From positions 1-64,000 of the forward strand of contig NZ_JAVHUL010000006.1 of assembly GCF_031085155.1 (NCBI RefSeq): a DNA stretch of 64,000 nt, in the 5' to 3' direction. Shown here in pieces: positions 52,428 through 60,620 of this stretch. A model generated the notes under the pieces. That model was not told the origin of the DNA. It ran no database searches and saw only the letters and a list, made by a program, of their open reading frames with translations. The stretch is from Mesonia profundi. GTDB taxonomy: Bacteria; Bacteroidota; Bacteroidia; Flavobacteriales; Flavobacteriaceae. The position numbers were made by a program, and so were the translations under genes. Positions within the stretch are counted from its first letter, which is position 1; every line of letters begins with the position of its first letter.

Positions 52428-54755
52428 TTATAGATCTAGTTCTTCTGTAATTTCTTCTCCAGCTTCTGTCGCTGCATTTTCTGATGAACTGGTATCACAA
52501 TCGATATCAATCGTAAGCTCTTCTGGTTTTTCAAAAGCGCCATCAGAAACTTTTAAGTCTTCATCTTCATAGACTTTTTTCATATAAAGTCCCCAAATAG
52601 GAAGTGCCATCGTTGCTCCTTGCCCGTATCTTATCCCAGGAAAGTGAACCGATCTATCTTCTCCACCTACCCAAACTCCAGTAGTTAAATTAGGAACAAT
52701 TCCCATAAACCATCCATCACTTTGATTTTGTGTAGTCCCTGTTTTACCCGCAATAGGATTCTTAAATGCATAAGGGTGTCCTGTAACGACATCTTTATAA
52801 TAAGGAGGAGACCAGGTCGTTTTTAATCGGGTTCCAGATCCGCCTTGGGTTACACCTTCCATCAAATTAATGGTCACGTAAGCCGCTTCTTCACTCATCA
52901 CATCTCTACTTTCTGGAACGTGTTGATAAAGCACCGTTCCATTTTTATCTTCTATACGCGTTACAATCACGGGTTTCACATAGACTCCTTTATTGGCAAA
53001 GGTGCTATAGGCCGAAACCATTTCGAAAACACTTAAATCTACAGAACCCAATGCTATTGCGGCAACAGGATCTATATTTCTAGTATCCATTCCCAACTTA
53101 TCCAATAAATCGATGACTGGCTCTGGTCCAATTTTATCTATTAATCTCGAAGTAATCGTGTTTAAAGAGTTGGCTAGAGCGTACTTAAGACTTACCATAC
53201 CACCATATTTTCCTCCACTGTTTTTTGGTGTCCAATCTTTAGTCACCCCATGTTTTCCTGCAGGAATCGTGTGTAACGTATTGGGAAGTTCGTAACACGG
53301 CGAAAGATGTAATTGGTCTATGGCCGTTGCATACACAAAAGGCTTAAAGGTAGAACCTACCTGTCTACGCGCTTGTTTTACGTGTTCATATTTAAAGTGT
53401 CGTAAATCGATTCCTCCTACCCAAGCTTTTACTTCGCCAGTTTGAGGCTCCATAGACATCATTCCTGCATTTAGAAAAGATTTGTAGTAAAGAATAGAAT
53501 CCCTAGGCGTCATAATGGTGTCTTTTTCTTTCTTCTCGTTCCAGGCGAAAACAGACATCGGAGTCTTTTTATCAAAAGAGGCTCTTATTTTATCTTCTGA
53601 AATGCCTTTATTTTTCATTTCCCACCAACGCACACTATTTTTCATCGCGCGCTCCATAATGCGATCTCTTTCATCTGAAGAGATTTTTCTAAACGGAGCC
53701 GTTTTATTTTTCACATTTTGCTTATCAAACTCCCGCTGAAGGTTTCTCATATGCTCTTCTACCGCTTCTTCGGCATAAGTTTGCATTCTCGAGTCAATAC
53801 TGGTATACACCTTAAGACCATCTCTATAAATATTATAAGTATCTCCGTTTGCTTGCGGATTTTCTTTGGCCCAACCTTTTAGAAAGTCTCTTAAGTACAT
53901 TCTAAAATAGGTTGCTAATCCAGACTGATGGCTTTCGGGACGGTAGTCGATTTCTAAAGGAAGTGCTTGAAGTGAGTCTTTTTCTTGTTCTGTAATAAAC
54001 TCTGCTCTTTCCATTTGTTTCAACACCACATTTCTCCTGTTGGTTACTCCTTCAGGATTTCTACGCGGATTGTAAAGAGAGGAGTTTTTAAACATTCCCA
54101 CCAATACAGCAGCTTCTTCTACTTTTAACTCTTGTGGATCTTTACCGCCAAAGTAAATTCGAGAAGCAGATCTAATTCCCACGGCGTTATTGTTAAAATC
54201 GTAGATGTTAAAGTACATCGCCAAGATTTCTTGTTTGGTATAACTGCGTTCTAGGCGAACCGCAATTACCCATTCTTTAACTTTTTGGGTGACCGCTTCA
54301 AAAATATTTCTAGACCTTATCCCTGTAAATAATTGTTTTGCCAACTGCTGTGAAATGGTACTTGCTCCTCCGTTAGTTCCCAAATAAGCAACCGCTCTTA
54401 TGGTTCCTTTGGCATCAATTCCCGAATGGTTATAATACCTTACGTCTTCGGTAGCTACCAAAGCGTTGATTAAATTAGAAGGCAATTCTTCGTACTTGAT
54501 AGGTGTACGGTTCTCATTATAATACTTCCCCAGCGTCTGCGCGTCTGAGGAAAAAACTTCTGTTGCTAAATTGGTTTCAGGATTCTCCAACTGTTCAAAG
54601 CTTGGCATCTCTCCTAGCATTCCCCACCCTGCCATCAAGAAAATCGCTACAATTAAAACAATTCCCAAAGCAAAAAGCTTCCAAAAAATACCAATGTACT
54701 TTCTAAAAGAATTTTTTTCCTTCTTCTCTTTTTTATTTGACTGTGTTTTTGCCAC
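52428..54755 (-). CDS. Penicillin-binding protein 1A (bifunctional transglycosylase/transpeptidase)
   Basis: The 775-residue class A PBP has a cytoplasmic Lys-rich start and a membrane segment at about 25-47. The glycosyltransferase domain has ATEDVRYYNHSGID (about residue 91) and GGASTISQQLAKQLF (about 130). The transpeptidase domain has SxxK as GSTFKP (about 465), SLN (about 530) and KTGTTQ (about 670). It polymerises and crosslinks peptidoglycan on the outer face of the inner membrane. It overlaps gldH by 23 bases. Confidence 0.94.
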   Translation of the reverse strand: MAKTQSNKKEKKEKNSFRKYIGIFWKLFALGIVLIVAIFLMAGWGMLGEMPSFEQLENPETNLATEVFSSDAQTLGKYYNENRTPIKYEELPSNLINALVATEDVRYYNHSGIDAKGTIRAVAYLGTNGGASTISQQLAKQLFTGIRSRNIFEAVTQKVKEWVIAVRLERSYTKQEILAMYFNIYDFNNNAVGIRSASRIYFGGKDPQELKVEEAAVLVGMFKNSSLYNPRRNPEGVTNRRNVVLKQMERAEFITEQEKDSLQALPLEIDYRPESHQSGLATYFRMYLRDFLKGWAKENPQANGDTYNIYRDGLKVYTSIDSRMQTYAEEAVEEHMRNLQREFDKQNVKNKTAPFRKISSDERDRIMERAMKNSVRWWEMKNKGISEDKIRASFDKKTPMSVFAWNEKKEKDTIMTPRDSILYYKSFLNAGMMSMEPQTGEVKAWVGGIDLRHFKYEHVKQARRQVGSTFKPFVYATAIDQLHLSPCYELPNTLHTIPAGKHGVTKDWTPKNSGGKYGGMVSLKYALANSLNTITSRLIDKIGPEPVIDLLDKLGMDTRNIDPVAAIALGSVDLSVFEMVSAYSTFANKGVYVKPVIVTRIEDKNGTVLYQHVPESRDVMSEEAAYVTINLMEGVTQGGSGTRLKTTWSPPYYKDVVTGHPYAFKNPIAGKTGTTQNQSDGWFMGIVPNLTTGVWVGGEDRSVHFPGIRYGQGATMALPIWGLYMKKVYEDEDLKVSDGAFEKPEELTIDIDCDTSSSENAATEAGEEITEELDL

Positions 54756-55257
54756 TTTTATGTGTGTTATGAGTTGTTTTTTCTATTCTAAAACCTACTT
54801 CTAAAATTCCTTCCAGCTGTTGTATTCCTTCTACCTCTCCGTTTTCTCGCATCGCTTGTTCTAGAGTAACCGTATAGGTTCCTTCTTCCAAAAACCTTAC
54901 CTTTTCTTTATACCAAAGCTTATTTTCTTTAATCTCTCCAGCGCCCGCTCCCATAAACTTTCCGTTCGGATAAGCCATTTCATACTCTAAGGTATCGGTA
55001 ACCTGCTTCCCATTGGGAAATTTCATATTCGAAATTAAAAACAGGTTATTGTACTTATACGCACTACTATTCCTAACGTTAAAAAATAGGTTATACGTCT
55101 GTAAACTATCTAAATTTTTTATTTCGAACTCTACAAGTGAATCTTTTGACCAGGCCTCAGGAATACTTTTATATTGATCATAAACCTGATTAGAATCGCA
55201 AGAAACCATACTTACTGCGAATACAACCCCTAAGAACCATACTCCTAATTTACGCAT
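54733..55257 (-). CDS. gldH: Gliding motility lipoprotein GldH
   Basis: The 174-residue lipoprotein has a lipobox ending at Cys 20 (VSMVSC). SNQVYDQYKSIPEAWSKDSLVEF follows, a stretch typical of GldH. GldH is needed for gliding motility in Flavobacterium, probably on the periplasmic side of a membrane with other Gld lipoproteins. The ATG that places the signal peptide at the N-terminus is chosen; a longer in-frame reading would run backward through ricT. It overlaps ricT by eight bases and PBP1A by 23. Confidence 0.88.
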   Translation of the reverse strand: MRKLGVWFLGVVFAVSMVSCDSNQVYDQYKSIPEAWSKDSLVEFEIKNLDSLQTYNLFFNVRNSSAYKYNNLFLISNMKFPNGKQVTDTLEYEMAYPNGKFMGAGAGEIKENKLWYKEKVRFLEEGTYTVTLEQAMRENGEVEGIQQLEGILEVGFRIEKTTHNTHKSGKNTVK

Positions 55258-56488
55258 CTTTAGAGGTATTATTTTTTTTATGATTTGATTTTTTCTGTGG
55301 CTTTTTTTGTCCAGCTTTTGGATTATTATTCGTGTTTGCGTTCGCTTTTTGAGGCTTTCTTTTCTTTTTTCTTTTCTTTTTATTTTGAGATGATTTTGGC
55401 TTATCAAAACGCGTTAAACTATCTTGACCCACCACATTGCTAAAGTCGATTTCTACTTCTTGCTGAAGCTGAGTAGCAAACTCTTCTAAGCTTGCAACAG
55501 GTTTTTTGTCTTTTGCTGCTTGGATAATGATTTTAGCTTGGTCTTTGGTAAGCTCGTGCCAATTCATCCACTCTCCTTCGTAAGCATACCACAACGAGCC
55601 TTTAAAAATATCTATTTTCTGACAAACTGCGGTTCCCTTTTGCGTTTGTAATTTGGCATCTTGTCTAGGAAATTCTTTAAGCGCATCTAAATATGAATCT
55701 AACTCATAGTTTAAACAACATTTTAACTTTCCGCATTGTCCCGCTAATTTCTGCGGATTTAAAGATAACTGCTGGTACCTAGCCGCAGAAGTAGTCACGC
55801 TTCTAAAATCTGTCAACCAAGTAGAACAACACAATTCCCGACCACAAGAACCAATTCCGCCTAGACGGGCAGCTTCTTGCCTAAAACCTATTTGTCGCAT
55901 TTCTATACGCGTTCTAAACTCTTGTGCAAATTCTTTAATTAGCAGTCTAAAGTCTACGCGTTCTTCGGCTGTATAATAAAAAGTGGCTTTAGAAGCATCT
56001 CCCTGAAACTCAATATCACTAATCTTCATTTTTAACTGAAGACGGATTGCAATCTCACGAGCACGAACCTTCATAGGCTCTTCTCGTTCTCTTGCCGCTT
56101 GCCAAATATCAATATCTTTTTGAGAGGCTTTTCTATATATTTTAAGTACTTCTTCACTATCTACTTTTACTCGCTTTTTTTTCATTTGTACGCGAACCAA
56201 TTCCCCCGTAAGAGTAACCACGCCCACATCATGACCCGATGAAGCTTCTACTGCTACCACATCGCCCATACTTAAGGTAAGCTTTTCTGTATTTTTGAAA
56301 AAGTGTTTTCTTCCGTTTTTAAAACGTACTTCTACACATTGAAAAGCTTCTTGCCCATTGGGCAAAGCCATATTTGATAACCAATCGAAAACAGTAAGTT
56401 TATTACATCCATCGGTTCCGCAGGTCCCATTATTCTTACATCCTTTTGGCTGACCGTCTTTTCCGGTCGAGCAACTTCCACACCCCAT
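55250..56488 (-). CDS. ricT: PSP1/RicT family protein
   Basis: The 412-residue protein has an N-terminal Cys-rich head (MGCGSCSTGKDGQPKG, CGTDGC), then the PSP1 domain (about 60-310). GSCGRELCCSTWLTDF and AGQCGKLKCCLNYELDSY give the conserved Cys pairs of the RicT/YaaT group, which bind an iron-sulfur cluster in the Bacillus Ric complex. The last 60 residues are a Lys-, Asn- and Gln-rich disordered tail (KKKRKKKRKPQKANANTN). It heads the ricT-gldH-PBP1A run. Confidence 0.88.
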   Translation of the reverse strand: MGCGSCSTGKDGQPKGCKNNGTCGTDGCNKLTVFDWLSNMALPNGQEAFQCVEVRFKNGRKHFFKNTEKLTLSMGDVVAVEASSGHDVGVVTLTGELVRVQMKKKRVKVDSEEVLKIYRKASQKDIDIWQAAREREEPMKVRAREIAIRLQLKMKISDIEFQGDASKATFYYTAEERVDFRLLIKEFAQEFRTRIEMRQIGFRQEAARLGGIGSCGRELCCSTWLTDFRSVTTSAARYQQLSLNPQKLAGQCGKLKCCLNYELDSYLDALKEFPRQDAKLQTQKGTAVCQKIDIFKGSLWYAYEGEWMNWHELTKDQAKIIIQAAKDKKPVASLEEFATQLQQEVEIDFSNVVGQDSLTRFDKPKSSQNKKKRKKKRKPQKANANTNNNPKAGQKKPQKKSNHKKNNTSKDA

Positions 56489-56964
56489 ATGTTCTATATA
56501 TTGAAATACATCGCAGCACTCTACACCACGTGTATTGAAAAATTAATACTTCTTTTAAAAGGGTAAATATACCAATTTATTGTGAGGCTGGTAAACCTGA
56601 GAAAATATAATGAGATAATATGTTTACACAGAAGTCTTAATGGGAAAATAAATTAAAGCTAACGCCATCAATATAGCAATCATGGCAGGGGAAAAAGCTT
56701 TCCAATTGATTTTAAATTATCCATAAAAAACTAAGAATCATCGGTCTTTCTCGTTCCTAAAAACAGGTGAAACTGAATAAAGTTAAGAAATAGAAAAGCA
56801 AGTTTCTTTTCTCTAAGAAGATGTTTAATTATATCGCGGGTAGAATCAAGAATTTGCAGGCAAGCCTATTCGAAAGACACGGTTAGACTTCTAGAAATCC
56901 TCTGCAAGAAATAAAAATGAACCGCATGAGTCAGCTTCTATTTAGATGAAAGAAGGCCTAAAAA
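56489..56964. other. Intergenic region without a recognised gene
   Basis: I see no coding frame with convincing content. A leftward TATATTTA near 56573 is one base off the -7 consensus and could serve ricT. The rest shows no repeats or clear hairpins until the trhO terminator. Confidence 0.4.
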
Positions 56965-57005
56965 ATAAAACCTCCAATAACAAGATTTTGTTATTGGAGG
57001 TTTTT
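56965..57005 (-). terminator. Terminator of trhO
   Basis: AAAACCTCCAATAACAA and its exact complement on the right form a 15-bp or longer perfect stem. Read leftward it ends in TTTTATTTTTT. It lies just after the trhO stop codon. Confidence 0.9.
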
Positions 57006-57010
57006 GATAC

Positions 57011-58042
57011 TTATGCTTTAAACTTCAGCACTTCAGATCTTCCTTTTTTAAAGATCTTATTGCTGTTATGTTTTCCTTTTCTTAAGGCTTTCTGCTCTTC
57101 ATAAGGAAGCGCATGCACTTCTTTACATGCATCTGAACAGCAATCATCCATCTTTTCGGCGCAAGCCTTACATTGTATAAATAATAAGTGACAAGCTTCG
57201 TTGGCACAATTGATATGCGTATCGCAGGCTTCACCACATTGGTGACACTTCGCTATCACATCCTCGCTAATTTTTTCCGCTCGGCGGTGATCAAAAACAA
57301 AGTTCTTTCCTATAAATTTATTTTCTAGCTCCAAATTGTCTACTTGCCTGGCGTATTCAATAATTCCGCCTTCTAGCTGAAACACATTTTTAAAGCCTTT
57401 ATGTTTGTAGTAGGCACTGGCTTTTTCGCAGCGAATTCCTCCCGTGCAATACATCACCAAGTTTTTATCTTCTTTGTGTTCTTTTAAATCTTCTTCAATG
57501 AGATCTAAAGAATCTCTAAAGGTATCCACATCTGGGGTAACGGCTCCCTGAAAGTGACCAATCTCACTTTCATAATGATTTCGCATATCTACCAACACCG
57601 TATTGGGGTCGTTAATAAGTTCATTAAATTTTTGGGCGTTGACATGAATTCCTTTTTGAGTGACATCAAAGGTTTCATCGTTTAAACCATCGGCTACAAT
57701 TTTATCTCGCACTTTCACTTTCAACTTCAAAAAAGATTTTACGTCATGTTCTATGGCGATATTCAATCGTACTCCTTCCAAAAAATAAATTCCGTCAAGG
57801 AAATTTTTAAACTCATGAAATTGTTTCGCGGGCACCGAAAGCTGCGCGTTAATCCCCTCCTGGGCCACGTAGATTCTCCCCAAGACCTCAAGTTGGTCCC
57901 AAGCCACAAATAAGTGGTTTCTAAAAAGTTCTGGATTGCCAATTTTGGCGTACTGATAAAAAGAAAGCGTTAAACGGTCTTCGCCGGCTTCGTCTAAAAG
58001 CTGCGCTCTCTCTTGTGCACTTAGCTTATTGTACAGTTGCAT
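57011..58042 (-). CDS. trhO: tRNA uridine(34) hydroxylase, rhodanese-like (TrhO/YceA)
   Basis: The 343-residue protein has an N-terminal acylphosphatase-like domain (FYQYAKIGNPELFRNHLF, RIYVAQEGINAQLSVP). A rhodanese domain follows, with the active loop CTGGIRCEKAS (about residue 200). The C-terminal Cys-rich segment (CHQCGEACDTHINCANEACHL) probably binds zinc. TrhO hydroxylates U34 of certain tRNAs using oxygen. A TATCTTTG promoter and a strong terminator flank it. Confidence 0.93.
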   Translation of the reverse strand: MQLYNKLSAQERAQLLDEAGEDRLTLSFYQYAKIGNPELFRNHLFVAWDQLEVLGRIYVAQEGINAQLSVPAKQFHEFKNFLDGIYFLEGVRLNIAIEHDVKSFLKLKVKVRDKIVADGLNDETFDVTQKGIHVNAQKFNELINDPNTVLVDMRNHYESEIGHFQGAVTPDVDTFRDSLDLIEEDLKEHKEDKNLVMYCTGGIRCEKASAYYKHKGFKNVFQLEGGIIEYARQVDNLELENKFIGKNFVFDHRRAEKISEDVIAKCHQCGEACDTHINCANEACHLLFIQCKACAEKMDDCCSDACKEVHALPYEEQKALRKGKHNSNKIFKKGRSEVLKFKA

Positions 58043-58082
58043 GCTATACTAATTTTAAGATTTACAAAAGTTTTGAAAGCAG

Positions 58083-58090
58083 CAAAGATA
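58083..58090 (-). promoter_or_regulatory. Promoter -7 element for trhO
   Basis: Read leftward this is TATCTTTG, a perfect TAnnTTTG, 40 bases before the trhO start codon. The upstream side is the T tract of the neighbouring terminator. Confidence 0.55.
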
Positions 58091-58103
58091 CTACAAATAG
58101 AAC

Positions 58104-58146
58104 ATAAAAAAAATGCCCGAAACTTTTGTTTGGGGCATTTTTTTGA
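58104..58146 (-). terminator. Terminator between trhO and recA, beyond the small ORF
   Basis: AAAAATGCCCGAAAC and GTTTGGGGCATTTTT pair with one wobble around a short loop, with A and T tracts on both sides. It lies between two divergent genes, so it must end something transcribed from the recA side, most simply the 51-residue ORF to its right. Confidence 0.8.
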
Positions 58147-58197
58147 ACGGCTAATTCGTTATTAATTTTTTTAAAAAATCTAAAAATATCAATAACG

Positions 58198-58353
58198 CTA
58201 GCCACCGTCCACTTTACAGCTACTCATAAAATTTACCGTAGCTCCGCCGTGACGGGAATTCAAAATCATATTTTTCTTAAGAGATCTCATAGATGTTCTC
58301 CTTGCTTTTATAGTAGATGCAAGAAAACTAAAAAGGTTGCGTACAATACCCAT
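58198..58353 (-). CDS. Candidate small basic protein (51 residues)
   Basis: An ATG-started frame with an in-frame stop just before it encodes MGIVRNLFSFLASTIKARR, then SMRSLKKNMILNSRHGGATV and NFMSSCKVDGG. The first half is amphipathic and basic and the end is Gly-rich with one Cys. An intrinsic terminator lies 52 bases downstream. I do not recognise it; a small protein, a peptide precursor or the coding part of a regulatory RNA are all possible. Confidence 0.4.
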   Translation of the reverse strand: MGIVRNLFSFLASTIKARRTSMRSLKKNMILNSRHGGATVNFMSSCKVDGG

Positions 58354-58447
58354 TTAGCAATTAAATATCACCTTCAAACTCGTTCGTTTTCTGTAATATA
58401 CTTCATAATTAAACCGATATAAGATTGTCACGAAGCAAAACTTATAG

Positions 58448-58455
58448 TACTTTAG
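58448..58455 (+). promoter_or_regulatory. Promoter of recA
   Basis: TACTTTAG is one base off TAnnTTTG, with TTGT 19 bases upstream (58425-58428) as a -33 element. It lies 35 bases before the recA ATG. No clear LexA-type palindrome was seen. Confidence 0.5.
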
Positions 58456-58489
58456 CAGCACTTGAAGTTAATACAGAAAGCGACAGATT

Positions 58490-59515
58490 ATGAGCAAAGA
58501 AAAAAACAACGAAAAAGAAAAAGAAGCAAAATTAAAAGCCTTAAAACTAACCTTAGATAAGTTAGATAAGACTTACGGGAAAGGAGCCGTAATGAAAATG
58601 GGCGATCAAGCCGTACAGGATGTAGAAGCCATTCCTTCGGGCTCTTTGGGCTTAGATTTAGCCTTAGGAGTACACGGTTATCCTAGAGGTCGTGTGATTG
58701 AAATATACGGACCAGAATCTTCTGGTAAAACTACCTTAACGCTTCACGCTATTGCAGAAGCTCAAAAGGCAGGAGGTATTGCTGCTTTTATTGATGCAGA
58801 GCATGCATTTGATCGTTTTTATGCTGCCAATTTAGGAGTAGATATTGAAAACTTGATCATCTCTCAACCCGATCACGGAGAGCAAGCTTTGGAAATTGTA
58901 GACAATCTTATTCGCTCTGGCGCTATAGATATTATTGTTATTGACTCAGTTGCTGCCTTAACTCCAAAAAGTGAAATAGAAGGAGAGATGGGAGATTCTA
59001 AAATGGGGCTTCACGCCAGATTAATGTCTCAAGCCTTAAGAAAATTAACGGCTTCTATTAGCAAAACTAAATGTACTGTCATCTTTATTAACCAGTTGCG
59101 GGAAAAGATTGGGGTGATGTTTGGAAACCCAGAAACCACTACAGGAGGAAACGCACTAAAATTCTATTCTTCGGTTAGATTGGACATTAGGAGATCTACC
59201 CAAATTAAAAATAGCAATAGCGACGTTTTAGGGAACAAAACCCGAGTGAAAGTCGTGAAAAATAAAGTAGCTCCGCCTTTTAAAATGGCAGAATTCGACA
59301 TCATGTATGGCGAAGGAATTTCTAAAGTAGGAGAAATTATAGATATAGGAGTAGACTATGAAATCGTAAAGAAAAGCGGTTCTTGGTTTAGCTACGAAGA
59401 CACCAAATTAGGTCAAGGTAGAGATGCGGTAAAAGCACTTTTAAAAGACAATCCAGACTTGATGGATGAGCTTGAAACCAAAATTACCGAAGCTATTAAA
59501 TTAGCTAAAGCTTAA
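58490..59515 (+). CDS. recA: Recombinase RecA
   Basis: The 341-residue recombinase binds single-stranded DNA and ATP for homologous recombination and the SOS response. Walker A is [10 protein letters not shown] (about residue 75), Walker B region [14 protein letters not shown] (about 145), and the L2 loop sequence [26 protein letters not shown] (seen here in two parts) is at about 200. The length is normal. It stands alone with a promoter and a terminator. Confidence 0.98.
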   Translation: MSKEKNNEKEKEAKLKALKLTLDKLDKTYGKGAVMKMGDQAVQDVEAIPSGSLGLDLALGVHGYPRGRVIEIYGPESSGKTTLTLHAIAEAQKAGGIAAFIDAEHAFDRFYAANLGVDIENLIISQPDHGEQALEIVDNLIRSGAIDIIVIDSVAALTPKSEIEGEMGDSKMGLHARLMSQALRKLTASISKTKCTVIFINQLREKIGVMFGNPETTTGGNALKFYSSVRLDIRRSTQIKNSNSDVLGNKTRVKVVKNKVAPPFKMAEFDIMYGEGISKVGEIIDIGVDYEIVKKSGSWFSYEDTKLGQGRDAVKALLKDNPDLMDELETKITEAIKLAKA

Positions 59516-59536
59516 AAGAATTTTATTCTTCAGATT

Positions 59537-59566
59537 AAAAAATCTCGCTCTTGGCGAGATTTTTTG
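59537..59566 (+). terminator. Terminator of recA
   Basis: AAAAAATCTCGC and GCGAGATTTTTT pair perfectly around a 5-base loop, with a T tract following. Confidence 0.92.
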
Positions 59567-59648
59567 ATTTCATACGCAACCATTCTGATAATTAAACATC
59601 TATAGATAAAACCCTAACTCTGTATTTTACAAAGAGTACTATTATTTT

Positions 59649-60065
59649 ATGAAGAATTTTACCCTATTTCTTTTACTTCTTGTGATGTTCACAAGTTGTA
59701 GCAGTGATGACATCAATGATATTGATTTTACGTACGAATTAATGCCGGTTAGCTTGGTAGATATTCCAGATACCTTAACCTATGGCGAAGATTCATTTAT
59801 TACCTTGAGTTATCTGCGACCTTCCACTTGTCACGCATTCGCCGGTTTTAACCTTATTGAAAATGAGCATGAGATTAAACTAAGTATCTTAAATACAGTA
59901 ATACAAAACGGCTCTAATTGTGAAGACTTAGAAAATGTGACCGCATCTGAGATGTTTGAATTTCACGTAGAGCGAGAAGATTACTATATTTTTAAAATCT
60001 ATGAAGGACTAGACCAAGAAGGAAATGAAGTATATTTAACCAAAGAAGTAATGATACAGTTATAA
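59649..60065 (+). CDS. Small lipoprotein of unknown function
   Basis: The 138-residue product has a lipoprotein signal peptide with lipobox MFTSC (Cys 17) followed by SSDD, the usual start of a flavobacterial surface or periplasmic lipoprotein. Two further Cys (RPSTCHAF and NGSNCEDL) may form a disulfide in a beta-sandwich-like domain. It lies six bases before the ECF sigma gene and is probably in its operon. Confidence 0.7.
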   Translation: MKNFTLFLLLLVMFTSCSSDDINDIDFTYELMPVSLVDIPDTLTYGEDSFITLSYLRPSTCHAFAGFNLIENEHEIKLSILNTVIQNGSNCEDLENVTASEMFEFHVEREDYYIFKIYEGLDQEGNEVYLTKEVMIQL

Positions 60066-60071
60066 GGGTTT

Positions 60072-60617
60072 ATGAGTATTGAGAAGCTTATAAAGAATTG
60101 CAAAAAGCAAGATTTAAAGTCGCAAGAGAAGTTATACCATCTTTTCTCGCATAAGCTTTTTGCCGTTTCTTTAAAATACTCTAAAAATTACGCTGAAGCG
60201 GAAGACAATTTACAAGATGCCTTTATCACCATCTTCAAAAAAATGAAGCAGTTCTGTTTTAAAGGTTCTTTTGAAGGATGGATGAAGAGAATTGTAATCA
60301 ATACGGCTCTACAGCGCTACCGTAAACAGCAACATGTATTTGAAATTGTTCATGAAGAACGCATACAACAACCCGAAGTAGAGCTTCAAGAGGAAGAAAT
60401 TCCTTTAAAGTTTTTACTTCAAATTATACAAGAGTTACCAGATCGCTACCGCATGGTTTTTAACCTTTATGCTTTAGACGGTTACTCCCATAAAGAGATT
60501 GCAGAAACCATGAGTATTTCTGTAGGCACCTCCAAATCGAACCTTGCAAGAGCAAGAGGGATCTTAAAACAAAAAATTGAAGAAAGTCAAAAAAAAAATA
60601 ACGTACAGTCTGTTTAA
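60072..60617 (+). CDS. ECF-type RNA polymerase sigma factor
   Basis: The 181-residue protein has region 2 (AEDNLQDAFITIFKKMKQF, about residue 43) and region 4 (LPDRYRMVFNLYALDGYSHKEIAETMSISVGTSKSNLARAR, read here in parts, about 128-168) and nothing between them but a short linker, which is the ECF form. It would direct a small regulon. The next gene encodes a protein with a cytoplasmic N-terminus that may act as its anti-sigma factor. The signal sensed is unknown. Confidence 0.93.
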   Translation: MSIEKLIKNCKKQDLKSQEKLYHLFSHKLFAVSLKYSKNYAEAEDNLQDAFITIFKKMKQFCFKGSFEGWMKRIVINTALQRYRKQQHVFEIVHEERIQQPEVELQEEEIPLKFLLQIIQELPDRYRMVFNLYALDGYSHKEIAETMSISVGTSKSNLARARGILKQKIEESQKKNNVQSV

Positions 60618-60620
60618 GAG

